From assembly GCA_022410635.1 (NCBI GenBank), contig JAJVDF010000221.1, forward strand, positions 1,260,096 to 1,324,095: a stretch of DNA of 64,000 nt. Reading direction: 5' to 3'. Numbering within the stretch: the stretch's first letter is position 1; the number at the start of each line of letters is the position of its first letter. A program made the position numbers and the translations under genes. Under the pieces are notes generated by a model. The model did no database searches and had not been told where the DNA came from. It saw only the letters and a program-made list of their open reading frames with translations. Source of the DNA: Tretioscincus oriximinensis (taxonomy: Eukaryota > Chordata > Lepidosauria > Squamata > Gymnophthalmidae). Below, in pieces: positions 10,251 to 22,568 of the stretch.

Positions 10251-12569
10251 TTATTTCACAGAATGGAGTTGCTTACAGAAAAGACTTTTATTTACTGTTT
10301 GTCACCTTTATTTGTTAACAGAGGTAAACCCACACACCTTAGCTGAGGAAAGATCTGTAAGCCCTTTCTGCTGGGCCCTTTAATCAATATTAAGGATCAC
10401 ATGTTAAGGATCTGGGTTGGATAGATCGTCAAGCTAATGCAGATTTAGGTGGCCATATCCCATTGGAAAGCACCTTCTGTTTAGGCAGAGCACAATCCCA
10501 GCTGGGATGGTTCAAATTGGGAATATCAGAGAAATCAACACGCCACATTGTGAACAAAAAGTTCCTTTGGATTAAGGGGAGAGATTTCAGCCAAAATGTA
10601 TCCCTCAAAAGATGCACAGCTAGAAACCTTTGTTCTTAGCCCTTGGAGGCCACTGTATCCAGCACCTGAAAGCACATGTATGCTTCAAAGTAGCAGTGTG
10701 TGCTAATCCCATCCATACCTAACCAACCCAGACTCACTCACAAATAGGAGGATGAAACAAATGCCCCAGTATCTAATTCAGGCAGAGGGCCTATTATCAA
10801 TGGGAACTTCTTACTTTATACAAATACTGTATATGTTTTGCTATTCGCAAGAAAATTCTGTCCTTCAGTGTTATTTCAGTCCTGAAATAATTCTCAGTTT
10901 ATGGGTAGAACAAAACTATATTTATGATTCAAACTTCTGAATGGAACCTAAGGTGTCATCATGGGTTAAGAGGGGTATTTCTTGATGTATTATGTTTTCT
11001 CTTCAAGACATGTCAGTAAAAGAGATAAACTGCTAGAAGAAATGTTTTTCTACAAGGAAATAAGCATGGAGAACATTTGCTGATGAAAGTGCATGAAGAA
11101 ATGATGCAGAAATGCACACAAAGAGCATAGTTTTTGGTGTGTACTCATTGCACTGAATATTTTCTTATGTCAGTCTTCCTGTTTCTTCAACCGATTTCAC
11201 AAATGTGATAAACCTTAAGGATATCTTATAAACTAGGGCAAATCATACTTAATAGGCATCTCTGTAAATTCAGGCATTTTCAATCAGTGTCAATTCCAAT
11301 TTCATGTTCTAAAAAGAAACAGCTTACTAAGAATAGAAGCAAGGGGCAATCTACAGGGACAGAAAACTCTGCATTTTCATTATCGTGAAGAGACACACAG
11401 GCCACAGTGAAGTGCGTGAGCTTCCCATCATTTTAATGAGCTTAATTATAATTGCAAAAACAATTGAATGACTACTCAAGGACTGTGTATTTCTTAATTA
11501 AGACAATTCTGTGGATGACTGCTAGTGTCTTTAACATTAAAAGTATAATTTTTATCTGGGTGTAATTGGAGGAAATAGAAGCAGAAGTGCATATTTCCCA
11601 GTTATCTCCGACAGGAAATTTCTAATGATTTGCATGTTAATACAATCCTATACTTTAGGCAAGTTATTTCAGGCTGCATTCATCTGGCATGCCAATCTAT
11701 TTGTGTTTTGATTTAAACAATGCTGTCAATTGGCACATAATACCCTTTGGGCAAAGCCATCAAAAATCTGAGGGCCACCATATTGAGGTACTGTGAGATA
11801 AAGAGGGTTCTTCCCACAGTTGTAAGAATAATGTTTCTGCATGCTAAAGGCTATCCCATATTAGTTAGTCTGGCCCACAATGGCTTAGATTAATCCTAGT
11901 GTGATGGAAAAGGTATTTTGACACCAGGTGGTCCATGCTAGCTCAGCTACAACAATTCATTAACTGTTCTGAATGGATGGAGTATGCTAAAAAGGGATGG
12001 GTACTCCCTTATCTCATATTAGCATGCAGAAGAAGGAAAAGGACCAGAGTCATTTTAATCTATCTTCATGTAAATAACGTCAAAGGGGATCATTTCAGGA
12101 GCAGCTTATTGGTAAAGGCATTTAGCACCATGCCAGTAGCCTCCATAAAGGCCTTTCAGGGAAAAGAAGCATACCATTTGCATGGAAAGTGCCCTCTAGG
12201 CTCTGAAGCTTCAAGGCTATAGAACAAATGCTCTGTTGTTTCAAATTTATAATATGGTTTTGTGTTGGACAAAAAATGCCATTTTCAGTCCATAACAAAA
12301 ATTGTCCCTCCTCCTGTCATTACTGTACATGGTAGCAATATTGTACATGGACATTGAAGAAACAATCCACACTGAGAATAGCTTTCCATATCTTGACTGC
12401 ATAGTGTCTTGAAGGGCAGATTTTATGCCTTGAGAGTAGTCTATACTGTTAATGGGACTCAGCATGCCTGGTCCAGCAGCTATCTAACAATAACCATAAC
12501 TATTATGTGTACACAGCTTCAGTGTTCTATAATTCAGATAGCTTCAGTTTCAGCGTTGCAAATTCAATT
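10251..12569. other. Low-repeat DNA with a candidate conserved non-coding element
   Basis: No recognisable repeat or gene over 2.3 kb. The stretch 11400-11700 is dense in homeodomain-type TAATTA/TTAATTAA motifs, an octamer-like ATTTGCAT (about 11630) and CAATTG motifs, the look of a developmental enhancer. Small open frames (10752-10940, 11935-12222) show no motif. Confidence 0.35.
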
Positions 12570-12574
12570 TATTG

Positions 12575-12785
12575 TTGATGATCAGTCTTTCAGTCATTTT
12601 CAACTCTTTGTAACTTCATGTCAGGCCCTTCCGTCTTTCACTCCCTTTCAAAGTTTGTCCAAGTTCTCGTTTGTTGCTTCCATGACATTGCCTGTCCATC
12701 TTCTCATTCTTGGTTATCCTGTTTCCCATTTGCTTTCAGTATTTTGCAGCATCAAAGTCTTTTCCTGTAGGTTCTATAGAATTTT
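12575..12785 (-). mobile_element. RTE/BovB-like LINE fragment, antisense
   Basis: Blocks such as CAGGCCCTTCCGTCTTTCAC, AAAGTTTGTCCAAGTTCTCG, TTGCTTCCATGACATTG and ATTTTGCAGCATCAAAGTCTT match what I remember of BovB-type repeats on the minus strand. Without an alignment the family is provisional. Confidence 0.45.
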
Positions 12786-14344
12786 AGTAGCTGTTTCAAA
12801 TATTTCTTTTTGATATGGATTAACCAGGTAGTATATATGATACATATATTTTACACAGAGATTTTAAATTTGCAGAAACCTCTGCAAGAAAGTTTGAAAA
12901 AAACTTCAGCATTCTGTTTCATCTTTCTCTTGATATACTTACAATATGGCAAAAGCTATTTTATGAGAGAAAAAATACAAGGACTGTAGTAAATATCTTG
13001 TAGTTTTATTAAATTACCTTACAAAATGTAATGTGTCTTTTATGGAATAAACTCCGTCTGTTGTGACATAATGTTTGCTATACAAACAAATAAACGATGA
13101 ATATTTTTCAACATTATTTTATGCATTCACTAGTTTATAGCATTGCCTGTCTCTATATACATTTCTCATATCACTATTTATATTTGTACCTACTTTATTT
13201 AGTTTGCATATCACTTCTCATATTGTCTAAATGCAGCACAGAGAGAGCTCTTCCCTAGTCATCCTGACAGTGACCCAGTGAGTGATGCATAATGAACAGG
13301 CAAACAGCTGGATCCCTGTTTCTAGGAAGGGGTTGCCATTATAGTCTTCTAGTATTGTTGAAGATCCAGCCACAATCTTTGGCTGCATCTACACTCTTTG
13401 TGATTCTGATAGAACTCAATTATTCTGACACTTTTATAATTTTTTGACCTGAAAAAATTATGCTTGTTAGTTGAGCATTGTCCTGTTCATAGTACATGGT
13501 AGAGATGTGCCAATCCACTGTCATTATCAAACAAGGGACGTTCAAAATCAAAACACATACATTGCCTTTTGGAAAAGAAAGTTTTAAAAACCTAGAACAA
13601 GCAACATTCTAAACATACAATAGAACCATCTATTTAAATTTGAAAAGTTTATTCCAAATTGTTCACCAACTCCTCAGAAGTGCTCCTGGTGCCATCCTCC
13701 CACCCACAGACTGAGGCCCTGGTTGCACAGACTTAGTAATCCATTTTTGAAGACTCACTATTCCATAGTCTCTGTATGAGAACAGTGGCACAACATTAGA
13801 TATGTTCTAACAATTTCCTAAAATGCATTACTGATAGTGTATATTAATCAGCCCCACATGTATAATAAAGTTAGTTAATACACATTAGCAATGGCATGTC
13901 GCTAATAAAGATAGTTTAATGAGCTCATGGAAGCAGTTGCAAGAGATGTGTTTATACAAGTCCCATGCCATGGAGGGCCATTCATATTTGAAGCAGAGCT
14001 ATCAGCCACGTATTCTGCCCTGGTGATGAGAGAAAGCACCTTGGCATGTCCTATGTTGCCAATGTGCAGTTCCAGATTAGTGATCCAGATTAGACACTTT
14101 GATGGTGAAAGCCTTTTATCTAGTGGTCCTTATGTTAAGCCAATTGGTATCATTTTCCCTCTATTTAAAGTGCTCTTTCTACACTGGACTTTATTCCAGA
14201 CATTTTGGGCCTGTCTGCAGTAACATACTCTGGAAAAGGCCTACTGCAAAAGGATCTTAGTCTGCACCAGAATTTTTAGCAAAGGAGTCTAAGAAAAAAC
14301 CTTGATAGCACAACTTTTCATAGGTTAAATCTACTATTCATATA
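12786..14344. other. Unassigned intergenic DNA
   Basis: No gene recognised. The 98-codon open frame at 13927-14223 has no motif. The segment 13870-13910 (CACATTAGCAATGGCATGT) is matched near 59940 (CACATTAGCAATGGTACAT), so part of this is a low-copy degenerate repeat. Confidence 0.4.
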
Positions 14345-14576
14345 CAGGGTGCTTCAAAAAATGTATACACACTTTGAACTTCCATAGAAAATTTATTTAC
14401 TGTTCTACAAAGTTAAATTTCAGGATTTCCCAATTTGAACAGTATTAACATTTGTTGTTTACGTTTTATTTACATTGGACTTTAAGCTTTCTAATTTCCT
14501 GAAATTTAACTTTGTAGAACAGTAAATAAATTTTCTATGGAAGTTCAAAGTGTGTATACATTTTTGAAGCACCCTG
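14345..14576. mobile_element. Mariner-type foldback MITE with ~80-bp inverted arms
   Basis: Left end CAGGGTGCTTCAAAAAATGT and the right end's complement CAGGGTGCTTCAAAAATGTA are followed by arms of about 80 bp that match almost base for base (one indel seen near the tip), with a spacer of about 70 bp. TA sits directly outside both ends, the Tc1/mariner target. No transposase is present, so it would have needed a donor element. The near-identity suggests a fairly recent insertion or gene conversion between arms. Confidence 0.85.
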
Positions 14577-15773
14577 TATATTTGAAGAGGTAGACTACTG
14601 AACCCACCTTTTGTCAATAAATGCTCTTGTAACTCTTTCAACATTAATGCATTTTCTGGACAACTGAACAGTACACGGATGGTATGCAGCATTTGGGGGG
14701 AAAGCTATTCTTCAACTCTGGTACTAAAAATATTTCAAAAAACAAACAAACAAAAACACTCTGTTAAATTTATTCCTACTTTTTAATGTCACTATTCTTG
14801 GATAGATTCAGTGCAGTCGTACTAACTTGAAAAAGAGTTCAATTTCAAGACATGATTAAACTTTGTGCCCTAATTTTGTATACACGTCATAAAAATGACA
14901 GAAGGTATTTATTAGGTCTGTCTTCTTATTCTTGCACTTCGGGAGGGCAGTAACTGACAAAATGCAGCATATATCTGAGTGTGATAAAAAGGAACAAGAC
15001 ATTGACTGGATGCCTCCTTTTGAACTCCTTGAATTGTGTTTTGATTTCAGCTTGTCAAAATGTGATTTAGAGAGCTCAAAGGAGCCTTAAGATCCCCTCA
15101 CAACCTTCACAGTCACCGTTTTCAGAGCACTGTTGAGTTGCATGGATATGAAAAATTATGCTGAAAATTTCATTTGGAGATATATGGATGCCAAAGCTAA
15201 AATAAACCCAGGAAATTCCAGCCTTTAGATTACTTTCTAGTCAAGACTTGGCAATGTTTTACAATGCTTAGTCCATAATGATTATATATTAATGAAGCAA
15301 GATTGATGCCTCTGTGCTTATGACACTATTCTACCTATATGGAAATTCTTCATGTTCAGTGTTATATATACTTTCACATATTTATAGTCACCCACTGCAA
15401 GGAGATTTAAAGAAAGAGACCATACATTTCCTGGCCCACTAATAGATTGCTGAAAAAATTGAAGAGATTTTTGTTTTTTACATATTCTTTCCCCTTAATG
15501 CCTTTTTAAAACTCCACTTTATATGAACGCATATCTCTTTAACACCTGAGTATTTTGAGGAGGTCAAACAAAAAGAAGAAAGATGCTTCTGGCATCATCT
15601 GTGTGAATAAATTACTTCACCATTCTTGTCCTGCATGAAGGAGGAAAAACCTTCTAATGCTGGCTCTTCTAAAAATGAAAATGCCCAGACTGGAATCATC
15701 AACTGATCCCATCACAAAAGAGCCAGGTAAATGAGGATCACACTGGAGCATAAATTTGAACCTAGGTGGCTCA
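14577..15773. other. Unassigned intergenic DNA
   Basis: AT-rich, no credible coding frame and no repeat recognised. Confidence 0.45.
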
Positions 15774-15949
15774 CAGTGCCAGCCAGTGAGTGCTCCACAA
15801 CTGGGACAGTGGGCGGCATTGGCAGCGCCATGTTAGTGGAGTAGAGGACGGAGTACTCTAACATGGTGACTCCCATGCGGAAAGGGAGCCGAATTACTTT
15901 AAAGTGTGCCGTCAGTGAACGCTTTGCAGAGCACTCACCGGCCGGCGCT
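15774..15949. mobile_element. GC-rich hAT MITE with 8-9 bp target duplication
   Basis: The 22-bp ends are CAGTGCCAGCCAGTGAGTGC... and, inverted, CAGCGCCGGCCGGTGAGTGC..., with three mismatches. GGTGGCTCA flanks it exactly at 15765-15773 and 15950-15958; the ninth base may be chance, leaving the 8 bp expected of hAT. The 176-bp element is GC- and CpG-rich against an AT-rich surrounding and has a second, internal inverted pair (CCATGTTAGTGGAGTA / TACTCTAACATGG). Confidence 0.85.
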
Positions 15950-16491
15950 GGTGGCTCATTTAGGCTTACATCTACTTTAACTTAGCTTACTGATTTGGAA
16001 AGGGGGAGATGGAGATACAGTCGTGTGTTCATATTTTAACATGTGGGGATAAACTAAAGCAAGTTATAAAGAATAGTTAGTTGGTGTTACCTAGAGAATT
16101 TCTATGAAGAATACTTTAATGCTCTGTTACTCTCTGTTGGCTAAGCATCATGGGAACACAGTTCAATGAAGGAGCTTTCCAGAACTTGAGATTGTATTGC
16201 CCCAAGACCACTGCCTTCCCTTTTATTCCCATATAACCAACAGCTGCTTTCAAAGAATATTCAGATATTCTTATTCACTGATCTTGTTCAATTGATTTTT
16301 CAGGAAGAATATTTACATACTAAAAGATGCCTGCTAGCTTCCTACCAGAAACATATGTGATCAAACTTGCTCCTTGGAAGGAAAAGTATGATGAATCTGG
16401 GTATCATCTGCAAGGGTCTGCAAAACCAACCCTTTGGTTTACTCAGTAATAATGTATACCTATGTGATTTGAACTGAAATATCCAAAAATC

Positions 16492-16661
16492 TAGTCTGAC
16501 CAGATGACCCCTTTTGTGGGGTGGGTGGAAACCTGGTTTTGGGGTGCCTTCCGGTTTTTTTTCACAATTTTTTAATTTTTTTCCCTCAGCAAAAAACGGA
16601 GGCATATCCCAAAACTGGGTTTTCAACCCCTCCCCCAAAAAGGGGTCATCTGGTCAGCCTA
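16492..16661. mobile_element. Foldback MITE, TGACCAGATGACCCC family, copy 2
   Basis: Starts TAGTCTGACCAGATGACCCC and ends GGGGTCATCTGGTCAGCCTA, a clear inverted pair. The interior alternates T-rich and C-rich runs with further self-complementarity (CCTGGTTTTGGGGTGCC / CCCAAAACTGGG). The open frames on both strands here mirror each other because of the palindrome and are not genes. Confidence 0.75.
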
Positions 16662-16754
16662 AAAAATCAACACTTTTGAACTGTTCTGTTGGAGAAGACT
16701 TTGAAGAGACCCTTAGACTGCAATGACAACCGATCAATCAATAGGAAATAATGA

Positions 16755-16855
16755 ACCTTGCTAGTCCAACAGCTTATCTCACATAATGTGCAAGCAAAGG
16801 AGAAAAACTAAACTTCAACTGTTCTCAAATCTCTTAAAACAGGCATTAAATGAAT
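16755..16855 (-). mobile_element. CR1-like LINE fragment (family C), antisense
   Basis: CTAGTCCAACAGCTTATCTCA followed by the CTTCAACTGTTCTCAAATCTC block matches 5195-5290 in order and orientation. It is short and strongly decayed. Confidence 0.5.
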
Positions 16856-17214
16856 TTTGCCTCTCTCTCCAATACACATGGAACTGTGTTCCCATGATGA
16901 TAAATATGAAAACTCAAATGTAATAAGAAAGCAGGATCATTGGGGAAAAAACTGATGCGGAAAAAGTTAAAGAAAATTGGAGAAAGAGATGGAAGAAGAG
17001 ATGGATTGACAATGTACATGAATTATGACCTTTGGACAAACTTTGTGAATATTAAAAGGTGGAAGTGTTTGACATGCAATGATTCATGCAGTCATGAGAA
17101 ATAAGATATGATTGAACCACTAAATTACAACAGCAACCCCCCAATTTCCCCAAACCATGTACTCCTACCCACTTCCTCCTACAATGAATTCCAGATGTAG
17201 TAGCCCAGAATGTC

Positions 17215-17530
17215 TTGGTAGCTTTTTATTACAGAGTTACCCATTACTTGGTTACCTTTAAAAAGCAAGTAAATCTAGAGAACTCTGCCATCTTTTGTAT
17301 GCCTCCTCACTTTAGAAAAACATTCAGAAAAGCCAGATTTAATCAACTTGGTACTATGATGAAATTTGCCCAATATCAAAACAGCACAAGAAACTCTCTC
17401 TCTGTGTGTTTGTGTGTGTATGTGTGTCAAGCCTGGAGTACACCCACATTTTCTTCTAGAATGCTCTTTATATGATGTTATTACAGTACCCGTTATATTG
17501 CCATTGTTGACTATATACTGGACACTTGAT
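17215..17530 (+). pseudogene. LINE ORF2 C-terminal remnant, frameshifted
   Basis: The plus-strand frame from 17215 gives PPHFRKTFRKARFNQLGTMM, and after a shift across a GT-repeat the overlapping frame gives HFLLECSLYD. The same order (IPRYFRILFTKARFDQLKIM then SHFFLDCSLC) appears antisense at 48054-48604, so both are the tail of one LINE protein with a C-terminal Cys/His cluster of zinc-knuckle type. The enzymatic domains are absent. The microsatellite at 17397-17427 probably expanded inside the Cys-Cys loop. Confidence 0.6.
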
Positions 17531-17582
17531 ATTAAGTTAAACCATGTACTGCTTCAGGGTTCAGATGGGTCCATTATTTTAA

Positions 17583-17850
17583 AAGAAGAAATGGGTTCCT
17601 ATACCCCGCTTTTCTCACCTTTCAAAGGGACTCAAAGCTGCTTACACTAGGCTGTGGTGGTTCCCATGTGTCTAATTGCAGTCAGTTGCAATTTCTTGCA
17701 ATTCATGCTTTCAAATAGCTGGGCTGGCTAGAGCTACAGGCTAGTGGAAGGTGCTCACCCCTACAAACGTCTGAAACAGGGCTTCGAAACCCGATCTCCC
17801 TGATGAGAGAAAGCTTCCTTAGTGACCAAGCTATCCGTGCCTGCTAATTT
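17583..17850 (-). mobile_element. tRNA-derived SINE, antisense, decayed
   Basis: Begins CCTATACCCCGCTTTTCTCA, the reverse complement of the '...AAAGCGGGGTATA' SINE/LINE tail, and continues through CAAAGCTGCTTACACTA to a head containing GCTTCGAAACCCGATCTCCC, an inverted box-B-like sequence. A relative lies at 29045-29210. Confidence 0.6.
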
Positions 17851-18879
17851 TAGGAGTAATTATATTTATCTGAAATCCTTTAGAGTGCATATTGATTTAC
17901 TGGTCCATGTTGAAGAAAAACAAAGGTGTTGATTTTACTTAGGTATTGATTTTATCTGTGATTTTTTAACCTATGAGGTGTGATTTTACATTATCTCTTT
18001 TTGGCATTGTATTTGCACTTAAGTAGTTTTGATTTTTTTTATCTACATATTATATAACAAATCAATATATTTTATCGAGTATCAGCTTCCCCTTACTGAC
18101 AATGCAGTTTTCACATAAAGGGCTGTTCCCGGGAACCCAGTTCATGATGGAGATGAATAAATCACTGGGTACTAGGCCTGATAGTCTTGTGACTTTAACT
18201 GATAAATATACCAAAGATAGTTTGATAAACTTTTATTTTAAGGGTCAGTAGTCACTGATATTCATTATGGTACTCCATTATGAAGTGGTCCAAACCTTTT
18301 TTTGTAGTTTTTCAAGTTAATGTCCAGTACAACATCTTGTTCTGTGTGAACAAATATATTATAGATAATATCTGAAGGGAAAAAATGATTAATAATAAAT
18401 TCTCCATAGTAGTGTTACACGCTATTCAGTAAAAACAAGCAGAAATGATTTTTTTTTAAAATCAAAAATACTATCATCACAATCCTTGTTCAGAATGAGT
18501 GGTTGTTTTAATCATGTCTTTTAGGAGATAAATGGCAGTAGAAGTATATGTTTTGGCTGAATCCTAAAGTGATGTCACTTGGGAAGAAAGTTTGTGTAAA
18601 GATAATCTTTATTACACAAATGTTTACACAAAGGATAATCTTTAGTACTTTGAAATGTATAGGTTCTTTTGAACTACATATCCATGTCCTGGAAACCTAC
18701 TATTTCCCACACTCTGGTGAAAATGAAGATTCTTGAGGATGATCAGAAGTTAACTGGTCATTCAAGGTACATGTAAGCTATAAATATTAAATGTACAATT
18801 GTATGGGTATTTGTTTAAATTTTGCTGAAATATACCCAGTATTTTGATGTTGCTATCTTTATCTACTGCTTACTTATTC
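17851..18879. other. Unassigned intergenic DNA
   Basis: AT-rich, without recognisable genes. A 62-codon frame at 18548-18736 includes an imperfect internal duplication of AAAGATAATCTTTATTACAC and has no motif. Confidence 0.4.
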
Positions 18880-19235
18880 CATTTTGATTTTCTTTCTTCT
18901 TCTTCTTCTTTTTGTTGTTGTTCTTCTTTATACTTATATAAACAGTAGCATTGCTACTAGGTTTTTTTTCTTCTTCTCATCATTCCTATTACTCATCTCC
19001 TCTCACTTATGTCTGTATGACTATAACTTATTGCTTATATTTAAAGTTTTTTATTAGTATTGATTGTTCCCCATTGCTTATTTGACCCCTATGATGATCA
19101 TTATGTGTTGTACCTTACGACTCTTGACAAATGTATATTTTCCTTATGTATACTGAGAGCATATGCACCAAAGACAAATTCCTTGTGTGTCCAATCACAC
19201 TTGGCCAATAAAGAATTCAATTCAATTCAATATTT
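18880..19235 (+). mobile_element. CR1-type LINE (L3 / snake1-like) 3' end with AATTC microsatellite
   Basis: The 3' UTR is recognisable: GATGATCATTATGTGTTGTACC, GACAAATGTATATTTTCCTTATG, ACTGAGAGCATATGCACCAA, then CTTGTGTGTCCAATCACACT and TTGGCCAATAAAGAATTC followed by a short AATTC repeat. This is the ending of a CR1-group LINE familiar from snakes and lizards, whose tail is known to seed pentanucleotide microsatellites. Only the 3' UTR is left. Confidence 0.78.
18893..18935 (+). repeat. Pyrimidine microsatellite (TTC)n
   Basis: Short imperfect TTC/TTG run within the LINE 3' UTR. Confidence 0.8.
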
Positions 19236-19616
19236 GGCTAAAAACTCCTGGAATCCAGTTTTGAAGTACTGCATAATGATGTAACTTTACCAACCACTTG
19301 TCCTGATTTGTAGATTTCCAGGACATAAACAAGATGTTTGGCGAGACAAGGATGACAGCTTGCTATATTGCTATCTAGTCCTTTTCTTCATCCCTTCATA
19401 ACCAATTAAATCAATCTTACTTGCTCTACAGAGGATGGGCCTTCTTGTAAGAAGAGAGAATTTTAACTGCATAATGCTCATATTGGACAGGATTCTATTG
19501 ACATGAAAAATCTATATAATTACAGGTCAATCTCAAACATTCTAGTCTAAGAAAACGTGATTTACTTGATGGTAGCTTGGCAGCTACAAATACATCTTAA
19601 CAAAATTGGAACTATA

Positions 19617-19690
19617 TGGCTCAAAACAATTAAGGGAACACGTTAGCATAACAGTGTAACACTAAGTGTTCCCTTAATTGTTTTGAGCAG
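19617..19690. mobile_element. Palindromic Tc1/mariner MITE, copy 1
   Basis: A 74-bp hairpin: GGCTCAAAACAATTAAGGGA opposite TCCCTTAATTGTTTTGAGCAG, flanked by TA. The ends resemble the inverted terminal repeats (CTGCTCAAAAAAATAAAGGG) of a Tc1-like transposon known from fishes and other vertebrates. A near-identical copy with inverted core lies at 24545-24620. Confidence 0.85.
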
Positions 19691-19994
19691 TATATTTCAA
19701 ACAGGCTAGGTGGTGATAGGGAGACTGCTTTGACCACCTTTTGCCAGGAACCAGATCAAAAGGTAACCTACAGCCCAGACAAAGCTATCTCATAATAACT
19801 TTATATACTAAGGACTTTGCCATTGTCATTCATCACTTACAAAACAATCAGAATCTGGTCACAATCCACCTCATCCAGCATCACGTTTGACATAGTGTGC
19901 CACACCAATTGCATCTGGGAACTTTTAATTAAAGGAAAGCAAAGTTTTCACCGAATCCTGACTCCCTGCAAATAGCAGTAGGAGGAATCCTGCT

Positions 19995-20110
19995 TATCAC
20001 TCCAACCATGAGGCAGAACTAAGGCATTTATCCAAGTATCTATTGAAAACCTGACCTCCATGGATTTGTCTAATCCTTTCTTAAAGCTCTCCACCTGGCA
20101 GTGTTAAAGA
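19995..20110 (-). mobile_element. CR1-like LINE fragment (family C), antisense
   Basis: ATCACTCCAACCATGAGGCA is followed by CATGGATTTGTCTAATCCTTT and AAAGCTCTCCACCTGGC, the same order as 5385-5420 and 42955-42990. Decayed. Confidence 0.5.
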
Positions 20111-20829
20111 AATGCTTTGCAGTAATTCCTATCTATAATGCTCTGAGGTGCTTTCAATCATCTCCTGTGATATTGACTTCTGGTGCTCTGTAGACCTCAC
20201 TTTGTGTTTTTCAACACCTATGAGAAATTGCTAGGAAATCCTCAAGCTGAATGCCACTGCTATAATGAACTGCATATACAAAGCTAAGATTAACCCAAAG
20301 TAAACAATCATTATTTTAGTTTCGTTATCAGATTCATGAGGAAGAACAAGTTAAAATTAAATCCAGGAAAAATTGAAACACTACTGAAATTTGCTTTAGA
20401 TAGTGTTGTGTTTCCCATGAAAAACAACCTGTGAATGTGAAAGGAGTTCTGGATTTTATCTTAAATCTACAGGTAGCAGAGACAGCAAGGAACATTTGGT
20501 AACAATTTTGGTTACTGGATCAGCTGTGATTCTTTGTGATATGGTCAAATATGATGGTAATCCATGACTCTGCTGCAGCCAAATCTGATTTTCTTTTTAT
20601 AAAAACATTACACTTTACGTGGAACTATCCTTGAAAAATGAAAATTGAAGTTGGTTTGCTAGCAAAACACAGCAAGCTCAAAAATGGTCTAAATACAGTT
20701 GTAGCTAGATGTCCATTGTAAGGCTTAGATTTATGGCTCATTAGCAGAATACAGAGACCCTTGACACCCAGGTCAACAGCCAGTTACTTTGCTCTCAAAA
20801 GTGTTGACTCAAAGGTTATTTGCCCTGAT
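20111..20829. other. Unassigned intergenic DNA
   Basis: No gene or repeat recognised. Confidence 0.4.
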
Positions 20830-21495
20830 TTTTGTCTAGTCTTTCAAGTCCCTGGTGCCAGCAATTCCATGCTCCAATATCCAATCCAGACTACCATCCT
20901 GTTCCTGTTCCAACAAATATTCGTGTCCTGCTTCTGATATTTTCTCAATGACAGATGTTCTGCCTTGATTCTGATCTCTTTTTACTATAGTTTGAATACA
21001 TTTTCTGTCTGCTGCTTGCTTCACAGACTATCTTTGGTTTCTGGTTTGCTTATTTAGCCACAAGGAAACTATCTGGTCCTGTTCAAACACCCTTCAGTTT
21101 GTTTTGTAAAATCTCTCCCCAACCTCCAACTCTATCCTTGCTTCCAACTCTAGGCTAGTTTAGGCTGCAAGATTAGTATTGTATTTCAGTCTTTCATGAG
21201 AGGAAAGAGACTTCAGTCTGCGCTATCCTGCATTAGCAATGCTCCTGTGCTTCAAGCATAGCCTCACATTATTCATAAATGGTTTGCTATGATCTGTTGG
21301 GTCTTAGACTCTTACTCACAGTCTAAACTTTAGTCCCCTATATGAACCTCTAAACACCTGCTTTCCCATTTAGGTTCCAGCTTGTTTCTGTGTTCTGGCA
21401 CTGATCTCCTGCTTCTTCCTTACTCCAGTGGACCAGCATTGATCCTGGCAGATAAACTGCTGAGTTTAATTCCTGCTGTACTTTAGGTGACAGTC
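20830..21495. other. Unassigned, moderately GC-richer segment, possible old LTR-type repeat
   Basis: Composition changes to a C/T-rich stretch with CTCCTGCTTCTTCCTTACTC and GATCCTGGCAGATAAACTGC. It resembles old LTR or satellite-like DNA, but I see no ends, target duplication or second copy in the window. The 62-codon minus frame at 20836-21024 has no motif. Confidence 0.25.
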
Positions 21496-22539
21496 ACCTG
21501 TCTGATGTTGACATGTTCTTTAAAATTTTGTGGAATTTAATTTCTAATGATCTGATAAATGATCCCAAATGCTAAAAATCTGATTGAGCAAGCTTATCCA
21601 TTCCAGACACAATACATTTCTTGTGCTATTATCAATCTTCTATTCCCATGATGGGGGACTGCAGCACATGTATGGCACTTCTTCCTCTTTCCATGAAAAC
21701 CAGGCAAGTTTCTTATGCAATACAAGTACCATGCAATAAAAAGCAATGTCACGTAAATAGCGTGTTCCCATGGAAGTCATAGGCAACAATGATGTAAGTG
21801 GAGATGGACACACAAATGGGGACATTCTGGATTTAAAGTCAATTCTGGAATAAAACAGGACAAGGAGAGGCAACTTGTCAGTCTAAACCAATTCAGCCTG
21901 CGGGTTCAAATAACTACAGAATCATCTGCATAGTTATAATGATCCTGATACATGAGCTTAGGGACTGGTCTTTGAGGACTCTGAAAGGTTGAGAACAAAG
22001 GCTTCTAGCCTTGTAGACCATCAGGAACCCATTCCCATTTCAGCAACATGTTTTGATGCACTGAAATATATATTCGTATCTGGAGAACAGAGGCATACCA
22101 TACCAATGCCTCTGTGATCCAGACTGGCTGGTATCCTCATAGTCCTCAATGTCAAGTACTATTAGCTATCCAATATGTGCAGTGTGAATGGCCTTTTCAA
22201 CCTGCAGTAACATGTGAAACAATGGTGATTAAAATCAGCACTGCAAAACATTGCTGAATTTTTCTTTAGCATTCTAAACTGGGCATAAGAGTAAGAGAAC
22301 GCAAGAAAACACTGTCTTGTGACTGATGCTAATGTTATCTAAAAATGTTATCATTTTAAGTTGTTTATCGCTTTCCACCAAATGGCAATATTTTCTCTTA
22401 GCTGTTTTTCAGATAAAACATTTGTTTAAGTCAAAAGCCCATATTGCATTTCCTGTGTGATGTATCTCATTTAGAAGAAGAAGAATCTTCCCCAAGTCAT
22501 CACATTAAATTTCACTGGCAAACAAAATGCTTGTAATAT
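21496..22539. other. Unassigned intergenic DNA
   Basis: No credible gene. The 77-codon minus frame at 21640-21873 shows no domain. Confidence 0.4.
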
Positions 22540-22568
22540 ATACATGTATATATATACATATACATATG
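22540..22568. repeat. AT/AC dinucleotide microsatellite
   Basis: ATATACATGTATATATATAC-type imperfect repeat. Confidence 0.8.
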
